DNA of 64,000 bases from Diphasiastrum complanatum (GCA_029204225.1 CM055096.1:67988370-68052369); one strand, 5' to 3'; shown: positions 45,912 to 56,399, counted from the stretch's first letter. The notes: generated by a model not told the origin, from the letters alone. Numbers and translations are program-made.

Positions 45912-46850
45912 ATGGCGCCATCAAGGAAGCCGTGCTCTTCAATCGACTATGTGCTTCTCTTTAACGAGAAAGATGACAATGGATTATGGGTGCCAAGAAA
46001 ATATTCAAAAAACTCTTGGGTTTTGATGCATCCATCATCAAAAGGAACATTTCAAAAAAGCAAAAGGTCAAAATTATCATTTCGATCTTATTGGAAGGCC
46101 AAAATTTTAAATTTTAAAACATCATCAGGAGGAAAATCTATTTCTGAAATTTTAGTCCAACATGTATATATGCATTCAGAGATAAATGTGCAAGGATTCA
46201 ACTGTCAGAATCACAAAAAAAACAACTATGAGTATTGATATTCTACAATACTTTGATTTTTGTCGTTCATTAATATCTATTAGTAAACTTGCCAATGTGA
46301 TCATTTTTCTCTTGTAGATTTATATCCATCCAACATAAATGAATGGGAGTCTAGTGGATCTCTAGCATGTGTGTTGGATCTCTAGCATGTGTGTTAGATG
46401 TTATTCACACTGATATTGGACAGTTGCAATATAGAGGTAGAACTACAAAAGATCTAGTTGATAGTGGGATCTTTTTTATGAATCAATGTACATTCCTGAT
46501 ACAAAAGAAGATTTTGGACAAATAGTCCCAATTCCATTACCTAGTTTTGGAAGTGATGAATGGGTTGTTCTAGATGCTGCAGTTTCAGAATCATGAATAT
46601 AGAAAAATATATAAGTTTCAAAATAGACAATACAGGTTTCCAGTTTGGATCCAAATTTTCTCTTGTTATACTTGTACTTCTTGTAACATCTTTCAGCAGT
46701 TTCATGCAATATATACATCAGGAGAAATATGGGCTCAAAATGGGCCCCTTAAGAAATTTCACTTTAGAGATAAACTATGTAGAGAGAGAATGCGAACCGG
46801 TAAAAGTTTGGTTGCCGTTTTTTGAGTTTTCGGCCTTGCCCGACATTTAA
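45912..46850 (+). pseudogene. Remnant of an unidentified plant gene or transposon protein
   Basis: A 108-codon frame from 45912 reads MAPSRKPCSSIDYVLLFNEK, DDNGLWVPRKYSKNSWVL and YWKAKILNFKTSSGGKSISE. After CTTGTAG at about 46318, a good splice acceptor, further frames read LYPSNINEWESSGS, DVIHTDIGQLQYRGRTTKDL, YIPDTKEDFGQIVPIPLPSF and GSDEWVVLDAAVSES, and then IYTSGEIWAQNGPLKKFHF with FEFSALPDI. The composition is protein-like and on one strand, with frameshifts and a 22-base duplication near 46345-46395. I do not recognise the family. Confidence 0.4.
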
Positions 46851-47985
46851 CTACTATGGTTAACTTCAGACATTAGTTAGTTAAGCATGAGATGTAATAA
46901 CTTCTCTGCATGCTCGTTTCAAAATTTGGGGCTAGAGCTTTAAAAGCATCGTTGTAAATCTTGGTGTGCTCACTGCAAAAACTGAAGCGGGAAATGAGCA
47001 CTTTTGAAATCTTTGTATGCTTCTTTCGCAAACAACCACACAATTAAGCTCTACTTTACTCTTGTGTTCGCCTATTGTCGTTGTAGTGCACGCACCAAGG
47101 AGTCATCTCCCAATCCAATTTCCAAGAGAAGGAGCCGAATTCCCAACAGCCATCTGAGTCCAATGTCCATTGTCAGGACGAGGAGGACTTAGTTGGATCT
47201 AACTAGATTTATCATTCTAGTCCATAGATATATGCTTATTGATTTAGTTTGTATATATTTCTATTTTTGGACCATTTATGTATGGCTATTGTGTTAATCA
47301 AATGTAGTCAATTTTCCATGCCTCACTTGCTAAAGCTCAAAGACTAGACGATTAGAGAAAAATGTGTCCAAAATTAATTAGCATGAGGTTTAAGGGTTAT
47401 AAGGGGTGTCATGTTACTTATGAGAAACTTAAGTGGGCAATAAGACAAAAAGAAGTTGAACATTATTTAGCATGAGGTTTGAATGTGGTAGTGGTAGACT
47501 TTGAGTCATGAATGGTGTACCATCCTTGAAAATGATGTAGAAGAAACTGAAAAGATTGATTGGAATGTGGGTGGAGGTACAACAAAGGTCCCTAAGAGCC
47601 TCTTTAAATGTAACTCCTACACCCATCATAGATAAGTCAAACATGTGTGAATTGATATGTAGAAAACGTGCAAATCAGAGGGTAGAATGGGTTGCCAGAG
47701 TGGTATATCAACCATAGATGCACTGCATTTCTTAAACGCGTTTCAGAATCATGGTCAGAAATGCTGTTCAGAAAATTTCAAAAAAATTCTAGAAAAGTTT
47801 TTTTTTTGGGGACAATATGGGTATCAGACGAAAGCTCTAATTAAGAGCATCATTATTGTGTAGTCTGCCGACTGTTTCGGGTGCAGGATGGTCCAATTCA
47901 GGTGCATTAATCCATGTTGGATTCTGTCAAGGATAAAAATTCAAAACTAACCTCTAGCATGTTCGTTACGATCACAGATGGTCCC
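46851..47985. other. Stretch with nothing recognised
   Basis: Only short open frames without known domains occur. Confidence 0.5.
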
Positions 47986-48140
47986 AGTAAGTGTGTTTTC
48001 GCTCAAGGAGTTGGAAGGCCAAATCATCGTTCCCCGAACCCTGTCGTTGGGGGGGGGGGGGGGGGCACGGAGGGACTACCGCCCCCCAAACCTCTTGTTT
48101 CTTGGGGGGCTATCGCCCCTCGAACCCCCTGAGCATTTAT
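47986..48140. repeat. G/C-rich block with a long G run
   Basis: A run of about 18 G (48049-48066) is followed by CCGCCCCCCAAACC and TTGGGGGGCTATCGCCCCTC. The alternation of G and C runs can form hairpins and quadruplexes, and resembles the GC-rich blocks seen in some plant LTRs, which is an inference. Confidence 0.6.
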
Positions 48141-48599
48141 TGAAAACTAGGAAAAATAACAACCAAATAGCTATTAAAAATAAGATCTGTTTGTGTCCCA
48201 TCTACTGCACTTCTGAGAGGCAAAATGCTGGTTTGACCATTGATCCCCTAAAAAAATTCAGCCACAAGCTATTTTTTAAAAAAACATTGTACGATTATGG
48301 TCTGAGAAACGCATTTCTCAGAAATGTCGTTTTTGAAACGCATTTCTATGCATCTATGATATCAACCAAAATGCAAAGCTCCATGATATCAATGTTAACA
48401 TCTCTAATGGCATTATGGCATCACCTTACCTTCACAAGGAAGGTATTTCTCGACAAACTGGAGAATTCTTGGGTCACATAGAAAGTTATGTGTATTTGTA
48501 GCCCTGCATTGCTCTCTCATACAAATTACACAAAAGATTTTGAAAGATTAGTTTGTTGCTAACCTCGCTTACTCTGCCTCGGTCCTGCCTGGGTTCATG

Positions 48600-48945
48600 T
48601 CTGAAGGTCTGGTTAAATTCATTCTCAACGTTTCTTCGCCTCTTCTGCTATCGGATTTTTGTTCTCTCACTATGCTGAATACCTCCTACAAGATCTTGGC
48701 CAAGGCTATGGCACGTCTTCTGTCCCCTCTCCATCATTCACTTCTCTCTTCTCTCTTCTGAGCAGTTTGGCTTTGTTAAAGGCCGAAAGATTATGGATTC
48801 AATCTTTAATGTTTGGACGACATTCAATCCTTAATGTTTGGACGGCAGCGGACTCCCTTGCTGCCTTGGCTATCCCCTCTCTTATCCAGCGTCTAGACCT
48901 GGATAAAGCCTTTGATCGGCTCAGCTGGGAGTACATTTGGGCTCG
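48600..48945 (+). pseudogene. LINE (non-LTR) reverse transcriptase fragment
   Basis: The plus strand gives MLNTSYKILAKAMARLLSPL, then in another frame SEQFGFVKGRKIMDSIFNVW, then DSLAALAIPSLIQRLDLDKA and FDRLSWEYIW. This is the classic plant L1 RT order (LLN-YKI-AK, QFGF--GR-I-D, DKAFDR--W-). About 25 bases containing TTAATGTTTGGACG are duplicated in tandem at about 48802-48852. It ends exactly where the dioxygenase exon begins. Confidence 0.9.
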
Positions 48946-49928
48946 CAGAAAGATACAATGCAGAGTTGCCTACAAATCCTGAAGGATACAGGTAAGAGTT
49001 ACTTCCAGCTATAGCGCAGCTCCAGATATGCATAGCACTCCAAATACTGTGTACTAATTGTGTTCATAACTCGTGTATCTGGTGATTGTTCACAACAGCG
49101 AGACAATTTTACGCGGACAGACTGAGAGAGGTAGCAGTGAAATTGCTGGAGGTCATGTCCGAAAGTCTTGGACTTCCATCCAGCTTTCTAGAGGAGGTCT
49201 GTGGTGGAGCAAGAGCTACCCAATTACTGATGACGAATTTTGGCCCTTCATGTCCCAATCCCCCACGATGTCTCTGGGTTCCATTAACAGTCATTCAGAC
49301 ATTGGCACAATCACATTGCTCATACAAGACGAAGTGGGTGGCTTGCAAATCCGCAAGGATGGATGCTGCCTCAAAGTTAGCCCAGTCCCAGCTGCTTAAA
49401 TTCCTGTGAATTTAGGAGGTCAAACACAGGTACCCACATGAAGATAAGTTCTATTTTGTATACTCTTGGACTTTTGGAGCATATCTAAGAGAAGTTGCAT
49501 ATTATCTGCATGCTAGCTTCAACTTCAATGTAATAATCTTTCTTATTACGATCATCAAATCACAGCTTACTATTTGGCTGAGCAATGGCAACAAAGTTCA
49601 GGTGAATTCTGCAGGCAGCAACAATAATTTAGATCCAAAATGTGAATCAGCAAATTCCGTGATTTTCTTGTTTTGGTCTATGATGCAATCCAAGTGATAT
49701 AGCTTACCGGCTGTGATTTATACGTGCAGGTGATAACCAATGGCAAGTACAAGAGTGTGGAGCACCGTGTTATGGTTAATGCATCCAAACCCAGACTATC
49801 AGTTGCAACATTTTACAATCCTTCACTAAAAACTACAATTTGTCATGGTGAACCATTTGTAAACAAAGAGCATCCAGCTGCGTATAGTAGCTATCGGTTT
49901 GGGGATTACCTTGCGTTTTGTTATGCCG
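48945..49928 (+). pseudogene. 2-oxoglutarate/Fe(II) dioxygenase, broken and N-terminally lost
   Basis: Exon A (to 48991) reads ERYNAELPTNPEGYR and ends at a GTAAGA donor. Exon B (about 49103-49429) reads FYADRLREVAVKLLEVMSES, LGLPSSFLEE, TNFGPSCPNPP, then after a one-base shift near 49270 LGSINSHSDIGTITLLIQDE and VGGLQIRKDG; HSD is the H-x-D iron site. A TAA stop follows PVPAA before VNLGGQTQ. Exon C (49730-49928) reads VITNGKYKSVEHRVMVNASK and PRLSVATFYNPS, with the distal His and the R-x-S oxoglutarate site. Key ligands remain but the shift, stop, and replacement of the N-terminus by LINE sequence make it non-functional. The substrate cannot be named. Confidence 0.88.
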
Positions 49929-50058
49929 GTATGCTGCTATTAACTCTTAGCTTGATGAAACTTAGACTTTTTACATCAACAATAGTTTTATATTAGAGTT
50001 CACATAGCAAATACTCAACCTTTTATTACTTGTCTCTTAGTTGAAGGCAGTGCCATAA

Positions 50059-50222
50059 AATTGGCACTATTTCAGAGTGGGATCTATATCAAGAAAAATA
50101 TGACATGTTCCTACATAGGAAAATTGTAAAGTTTCCATGAAATTGGCATTATTTCAAAGTGGGATCTATATCAAGAAAAATATGACATGTTCCTACATAG
50201 GAAAATTGTAAAATTTCCTAGT
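50059..50222. repeat. Tandem duplication, period 82 bp
   Basis: AATTGGCA-TATTTCA-AGTGG and the following GATCTATATCAAGAAAAATA occur at 50059 and 50141 with very few differences. Confidence 0.95.
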
Positions 50223-50530
50223 TAGAGACGATTTTTACTAGTTTATAAATCTATTTGGACTCCTTTTAACTACGAAAACATTTTTCCTAGATAAAAAATG
50301 TATGTGTACAAATTCTATCTAGGAAAACATCCAAATTCCTAGATACATTTGCACCATCTTTAACTAGTAAAAATATTTCCTAATAATAAAATGTATCTTG
50401 GCATATATTTCATCTAGGAGATCCCTTGATCTAACTAAGAAAACATTTTTCTAAAAAAAATAATGTATGTGATATCAAGTTAATCTAAGAAAAAAATCAA
50501 TTTTCTAAGTACCTTTTGAATTATGAATTA
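50100..50530. repeat. Region of repeated TAGGAAA / TTTCCTAG words
   Basis: About ten copies of TAGGAAA or its complement, often as AACTAGGAAAA or TCTAGGAAA, occur in both orientations. The same words dominate 54870-55300, so the two regions are copies of one repeat family on each side of the PAR1 and AP2 remnants. Confidence 0.75.
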
Positions 50531-50577
50531 AAAAAGATTCTTATGTATTATAAAGGCTTGCCTTTTAGATAAGTTTC

Positions 50578-50900
50578 ATATGTCTGATTGCAAACCAATT
50601 GATACCCCAATGGATCCAAGTATTGTATTGACTAAACCTACTAGTGCTGATTCTGATAGTAAAGTACTCGACATAGCGAAGTACCCTTATCATTCACTAA
50701 TAGGATCTTTGATGTATGCAATGTTGTGTACTAGACCAGATTTAGCACATATTGTTAGCACGTTAAGTCAATTCAAGTCTAATCCTAGGATCTCTCATTG
50801 GAAAGCATTAAAGATGAGATATATTCAGGGAAGTTTCGATCACATTTTATGTTATGATGAAATGAATAGTAAGACCCATAGGTGTCCGAGAGCAAGGAAC
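50578..50900 (+). pseudogene. Ty1/copia RT C-terminal fragment
   Basis: The frame reads MSDCKPIDTPMDPSIVLTKP, YPYHSLIGSLMYAMLCTRPD, LAHIVSTLSQFKSNPRISHW and KALKMRYIQGSFDHILCY, the conserved tail of copia RT before RNase H. It is truncated at both ends. Confidence 0.93.
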
Positions 50901-51585
50901 ATGAAGCAAGGGAGGAAAGCTTGTTAGGTGAGAAAAAAGAGGTGAAAACTTGAGAACAACCAGTGTGGTCAACAATTTGTGATCGAAGCAAGCAAGGAGA
51001 GTTTGTGAAAGAAGAGATGTGTGCAACAAGCGTAGCCGGCTCGCATGAGGAAGTTGCCACATGAGCAAAATCTGCAAACGACGACATAGAATTATGGTCA
51101 GAAGCAACAGACGATCTGTGAAGGTAGCTCACAAGAGATGTATATGTGGCAGGATCAATCGAGAGGTCAGGAGGGAGGTTGAGAGTAACTTGTTGTCGCC
51201 CTCAACCACACCATCACTGGTGTGTGAAGGCATTCCTGGTGATGCACATGGGTTGCTATCTCCCACTCCCACTGGCATCATCGTTTGTTAATCTTCCTTA
51301 TAATTAAAAATTCTAGTAGACTTTTTGGTTTCGAAGGGAGGCTCAAACTTGACATTTTTTTTTTTTGATGCCAAGGTAACCCTTCCAACCGTATGACTAG
51401 GTGGCAACATTAAAATGAACCAAAATATTTTCGCGCTCACTTCGCTCTTTTCCTCGTCCTCTGCTTCGTCCTCTCTGTTTAATCACTTTGCTTCTTCTGC
51501 TTCTTCTTCCTCCGTTTGATAACTTGTTTCTTCTACTCGCTTCTTCTTCATACACAATCGCTTGCTTTTCTTTTAATTTTACAAG
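50901..51585. other. Stretch with nothing recognised
   Basis: Short frames only. CTTCTTC-rich sequence at about 51440-51560 is low-complexity. Confidence 0.5.
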
Positions 51586-51843
51586 GACCAGGATGCTGTA
51601 GCGCCACCATCGTTAGGAAAAAGATGTGTGTCATATCCTTTGATCTGTTCAGATATTAACTACAGAACCTCCTGTCAAAGGAACAGAATCACCTTCTTCA
51701 AGCATTACAAAAGACAGGAAAAACTCACGATTTACAAAGATGACCTGCTGGAGAGGATAGAATCTTTTATCGCAAAACATCGGGATGCATGGCGGCAAGA
51801 AAGCCTAATCGATTCCTTTAGACGAAGCCTTACGGAGGAGTAA
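51584..51843 (+). other. Possible terminal exon of an unidentified gene
   Basis: A pyrimidine-rich tract ending in TTTTACAAG precedes a frame that reads DQDAVAPPSLGKRCVSYPLI, CSDINYRTSCQRNRITFFKH, LTIYKDDLLERIESFIAKHR and DAWRQESLIDSFRRSLTEE before a stop at 51841. The composition is protein-like. I do not recognise the family. It lies 95 bases upstream of the PAR1-like exon but does not resemble the start of a PAR1 protein. Confidence 0.35.
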
Positions 51844-51937
51844 TTAGGTATGTTTCAAGCTTTGAGTAAAGTATGCATCAGAGTAAGTCGTTCTCTTCGT
51901 TGAATTTGTCTGTTTTGTCACACAAGGGCGCCCACAG

Positions 51938-52216
51938 TGAATCCACTTGTGGCTGGTGCACGATGCGTGCATGAGAAATACGCCATAAGGGACGCCGATT
52001 TCGTTTATGATTGCCAAGTAAGGATGTTTTGCTCAGAGTCAAACCACGATGTGAAAGATCTGATGCCTAATGCATGTGGTTTGGAGAGAATGGCAGTTGG
52101 GTTATCAACAGACGCCCTGCTTGATCCCAAATTTGCTGCTCGATTCTGTGAGCCGGCGTGCCAGAACAGCTGCCCCAACATCATCGATCTCTTCACAAAG
52201 CTCGTTGCAGTAGAAG
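51938..52216 (+). CDS. PAR1-domain (photoassimilate-responsive 1-like) exon
   Basis: The exon starts after CCCACAG and ends GTAGAAG before GTGATC. It reads AGARCVHEKYAIRDADFVYD, CQVRMFC, CGLERMAVGLSTDALLDPKF, AARFCEPACQNSCPNIIDLF and TKLVAVEG. This matches the cysteine-rich PAR1 domain, whose usual end is C-x-x-x-C-x-x-x-CPNI-DL-x-x-L-x-x-x-EG. PAR1 proteins are small secreted plant proteins of unknown biochemical role. The expected next exon (YLPNLC near 52316) is present but out of phase by one base, and no signal-peptide exon was found upstream, so the gene may be broken. Confidence 0.72.
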
Positions 52217-52312
52217 GTGATCTCTACTCAAATCTTTTGTCATCCAATCAGCAAAAACTGCTACTTGCTCATAATTTTCTCATAAATCTGAATTGCCTTT
52301 TTCTTGTACAAG

Positions 52313-52358
52313 TATCTATCTGCCAAACCTGTGCAACTTTCTCCGGCCAGAAACATGA
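52313..52358 (+). other. Possible final PAR1 exon, out of phase
   Basis: After a pyrimidine tract and ACAAG, one frame reads IYLPNLCNFLRPET and a stop; YLP-LC is the usual PAR1 C-terminal motif. Joining it to the exon ending at 52216 would leave it one base out of frame, so either a base was lost or another splice site is used. Confidence 0.45.
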
Positions 52359-52892
52359 AGCCTCGTTGCTGGACATGGCTTCATGCACAAATACACAAGG
52401 TTTTTGGGAGAGTATGCTCCTACTCCCGCCTAGTAATAAGTTTAGAATGATGTCTTTTTGTGTATATATACCTCCTTGGATCTGAATAACTTCATAATGC
52501 CTAGTGTAGGTGGAAGAAATAAACCATCATATCTTCTGATTTACGCGAGATCACAGTGACTAGGTAGCTTCCTATATCCATAGTATCCGGATTGCCTATT
52601 TTGATGCAACATTTTTGCTAATAAATTCTTTAATTTTTTCTCACAAAAATTATATTATATCAGGAGATCAAATAACATTAGACTCAACAGATTGCATCCT
52701 ACATAAATCCCCTTCCACCTAGGCTGCATTTTGCCAGGCTGCGTGCATCCAGATTTGAAAAGATGTGCGGTTGCATTACATCCGAACTCAATCGTTCTGC
52801 TAGATCCCACTTCAAATACTCTTCCTCCTCAAATTTGTCTGTGATTTTGCCCTTTTTCCGAGCCTCAAAAGGTAAACGAAGAGAACAAGACA

Positions 52893-52961
52893 TGGATGGC
52901 GCATCATCAATGGGAGTCATCTTCATTGGATGGCGCATCATCAATGGGAGTCATCTTCATT
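52893..52961. repeat. Tandem duplication of 34 bp
   Basis: GGATGGCGCATCATCAATGG and AGTCATCTTCATT follow each other twice with no change. Confidence 0.95.
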
Positions 52962-53015
52962 GCCGATGATGGTTTTCAAACACCACCCAACAAAATATTG
53001 TCCCTTCACACATCC

Positions 53016-53018
<3 letters not shown>

Positions 53019-53085
<67 letters not shown>
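53019..53085 (+). repeat. (CT)n(CA)n compound microsatellite
   Basis: About 22 CT units run directly into about 12 CA units. This is the only locus in the window with CT rather than GA on the plus strand. Confidence 0.97.
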
Positions 53086-53752
53086 TTGTTTTCAATTGGA
53101 GAATATACGCAAAAAACACAGAATGGATCACTTTTCTCTTCACTGCAAAATCTATCCATTAACAACAGATGCTATAGTTTTAATTACTAAAATCGCAGCT
53201 AAACTTGGATGAAACAGGCTTTTACAGATGCATGGGCAGTAGCATGTGCAACTTGATTCTACCAAGCGATAGATCATTTCTCATAGGACCAAAAACTTTT
53301 AGCGGCCCGTGCATGATGAACTTATCGCTGGAGGTACATGAATGAAATTGGATTCCATATCTTCACACATGTATCGTTGCTCCTGTGCAGAGTTTTTAGC
53401 CTTTTAAAATCTTTGCCACATAAATTGTTGTTTATTGAACTTGTGTTTGATCATTGTATTTCAGAAATTTTATGCCATAGTCGTTTTTCAAAGCTCCCAC
53501 GATATGTCAAGGAGCAGATCTGTCATGGCTTTAGGAATTGAACTTTCAATTAACATATGAAGTTTTTCCGTGAGATTTATGTACTTTACTCTAGGCAGTC
53601 TCTCTTGCTACAGCTCCAACAGCAGAAGCTAACTTCTTCTGATACTCTTTGAAATATTGAAGCTGAGTTGACAATGTATTTTTTATATTTTCATTTTGGT
53701 CAAAGTTCCGGAACGGAATGTGTTCCAATAATTGCATACGGTTGTGGCACAG

Positions 53753-54577
53753 GTGCTTACGATGAAGAAGAAGCTGCAGCAAGGCGTATAATTTAGCTAC
53801 ATTGAAGTATTGGGGCCTAGGAACAGTTATAAACTTTTCTGTGAGACTTTGATTTAAGGTCACAATTCTGAACTTTAACTCCAATTGAGAGCATAATTAA
53901 GGTTTCTAATTTGCCTACATGCTCATTAACAGGTCGTCGATTATACAAGAGAAATAGAGACCACGTGTTTCAGAGGAGGAATACCTGGCTTTATTAAGGT
54001 GTGCATAAACTCTGGCTCTGTAGGTTTCTGGAACCATTAAGCTGACTGTAGAAAATAATGTGTAATGTCTCAATATACAACTCCTAAACTTTCTTTTGGA
54101 TGATATGCTTCAGAGCTTTAATGGAATACATTTTGATTATTATTCAGGAAAAGCAAAGGTTTCTCAAGGGGTGTTTCCAAGTACCGAGGAGTTGCTCGGA
54201 ATACAAACTATACCTTTTTGTCATAAGTATTATGACGTAAGAATATAATTCATGCTTCTTATTAAAAAAACGCTCAGCATAAATTTGCAAGCATGTCCCT
54301 TGATTTGAACTGTGAATGAATGCAGACATCATCGTAACGGAAAATGGGAGGCTCAAATTGGTCATGTTTTTGGGAACAAATACCTCTACCTTGGCACTTA
54401 TGGTATGAACTTCAACTGTTTGCTCCCTATGCACGATTGGATCTATCATAGAAAGCGTTCATTAGCATGACAATGGGAGTTTTGCAACTAATATTGTGCT
54501 GATGTTTGCATCCAGACAGAGTGGAGGAAGCCGCTGCTGCTTATGACATGGCAGCCATCGAGTACAGAGGCCTTGAG
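53753..54577 (+). pseudogene. AP2 transcription factor, ANT/PLT type, broken
   Basis: Exons in order: 53753-53825 (GAYDEEEAAAR, then after a one-base shift YNLATLKYWGLGT, end of AP2 repeat 1); 53933-53998 (VVDYTREIE, shift, VSEEEYLALLR, the inter-repeat linker); 54148-54198 (KSKGFSRGVSKYRGVAR); 54326-54402 ([25 protein letters not shown]); 54516-54577 (DRVEEAAAAYDMAAIEYRGL). Junction codons close correctly (AG/G, CG/A and G/AC), confirming the gene structure. Two frameshifts, a donor changed from GT to GA at 54199-54200, and a (GA)n run replacing sequence after EYRGL make it a pseudogene. The first part of repeat 1 was not found. Family members regulate meristem and organ growth. Confidence 0.9.
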
Positions 54578-54682
54578 AGAGAGAGAGAGAGAGAGAGAGC
54601 ATGGCCACATGCATCATTTTTTCTCTCAAACTTTTAGGATGTCATGCAATCCTGATGTGCACATCCAAGAATCGAGCTCGAA
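54573..54682 (+). repeat. (GA)n-headed repeat, copy 1
   Basis: A (GA)13 run is followed by GCATGGCCACATGCATCATT, TTTTCTCTCAAACTTTTAGG, ATGTCATGCAATC and GATGTGCACATCCAAGAATC. The same unit recurs at 55643-55756. This copy interrupts the AP2 gene. Confidence 0.95.
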
Positions 54683-54869
54683 CAAGTTTTGATGGCCGTT
54701 ATAGAAGCTAAAAAGTATTGCAGAAATTATTCAGATTACTGTAACCTTGGGAAACGTTGATTATTCAGTGCTGCCTGTAGCAGATATTATGCTACAATGT
54801 CAGAGCTGCTGAATCAATGTAGTGAATTATGGAGAAATGCAATGACATTGTCACAAGAATGCAAACTAG

Positions 54870-55300
54870 GAAAATTTCAGGTTCAAATTCCCTATATAGG
54901 GAGGATTATTCATAAATTCAATAGATTTCCTATCTAGGAAATGTTCGACTTTTTCTAGTTTGCAATTCCCTGTATAGGGAATGCAATCTAGTTTGCAATT
55001 CCCTATATAGGGAGTGATCCAGGAAATTTTGAGGGTTGAATTCCCTATATAGGGATTATTATCCTTAAATTCCCTATATATCTGGGGAATGTTCCACTTT
55101 TCCTAGTCAACATTTTCCTAGATATTTCTTACATAGGAAAAAGTTTTAGTGTCTCTTATCTAGGAAATTTCAAAGTTAATTTTCCTAGTTGTCATCTAGG
55201 AAATGGTTTCAAGTTTCCTAGTATTTCCTTTCTCCTAGTTGTGTTCAATTGCAACTAGGAAAAAGCTTATTTTTTTACATCTAGGAACTTGTCATATTTT
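54870..55300. repeat. Array of CCCTATATAGGG palindromes and TAGGAAA words
   Basis: TTCCCTATATAGGGA or a close variant occurs near 54888, 54966 (with TGTATA), 54999 and 55041, with a half copy near 55070. Between and after them are many TTTCCTAG/CTAGGAAA words, as at 50.1-50.5 kb. Confidence 0.92.
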
Positions 55301-55390
55301 TCTTGTATCTATGTGACATTAGAAAAAGGATTAAAATTAGAAATCTATATCTATCTATGTGACATCAAAGGATCACAATTAGAAAGAAAA

Positions 55391-55543
<153 letters not shown>

Positions 55544-55637
55544 CATGTTGTAAAGAAAAAATTATTCTTGTAATTCCATTGGGCCACGTGTGACCTAAAA
55601 CTTTAGTGACGAGTAGTTGACAAAGCAGTGGACGTGG

Positions 55638-55642
<5 letters not shown>

Positions 55643-55677
<35 letters not shown>

Positions 55678-55756
55678 ATGGCCACATGCATCATTTTTTC
55701 TCTCAAACTTTTAGGATGTCATGCAATCTTGATGTGCACATCCAAGAATCGAGCCT
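55643..55756 (+). repeat. (GA)n-headed repeat, copy 2
   Basis: This copy matches 54573-54682 almost base for base, including the GA run as head. A related phrase (GATGTGCACAACATCCAAGAA) occurs again near 55788. Confidence 0.95.
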
Positions 55757-55948
55757 ACATCTTGGATGTCAAAAAAAGTGTTTCCAAGATGTGCACAACA
55801 TCCAAGAACTAACTTGACTAAAACATTCCACAAATGCAGGCTTTAAAAAATGCATGTGTTTGATAAACTCTTCCCAAACTTGAGGCCCATGTTGGGGGTG
55901 CATCCCAGATGCAAGAGAATGTTCAATGCATGATGCATGTGGCTAGAC

Positions 55949-55990
<42 letters not shown>
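55949..55990 (+). repeat. (GA)n microsatellite
   Basis: About 20 GA units after GACTAGA. Confidence 0.95.
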
Positions 55991-55992
<2 letters not shown>

Positions 55993-56395
55993 TGTTTTAT
56001 GTTGGGATCCCTAAGGTCTGCGCGTCGCGACAAAGAGAAGCAAACGCGAAATCCTTGGTGCATGCAGCCACGTCTATCGGATTCAGACTGACTTCTTCGA
56101 AGTTTGCCCTACTTGATCATAGATTCAAAGCCCATGCACGAATTAACTTGGTTGTAGATTTAGCTTTGCGGAAGCCTATTAGTTCAAAATCACAGCGACA
56201 AATCGAAATCATACAAATAAATTTATCTACAAGCAAGAATTGATCAGAACATGAATAAAATGAGCATTCAATCACAGTATGCACGAACTAGATTACTGAA
56301 ACATTAATTGTTTAGTTATGAATAGATACATTCTAAATGCAGTCAGAGTCGCGTTCTTTCTGACACAATACTCCGTAATAATAGAGAGAAGTCTC
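55991..56395. other. Stretch with nothing recognised
   Basis: Short frames only, no known domain. Confidence 0.5.
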
Positions 56396-56399
56396 TATA

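Noticed and set aside
53591-53884. Minus-strand 97-codon frame over the AP2 exon
   Set aside because: The plus strand carries clear AP2 exons with correct splice junctions, so the minus frame is a shadow.
54144-54449. 101-codon minus-strand frame
   Set aside because: It is a shadow of the second AP2 repeat exons on the plus strand.
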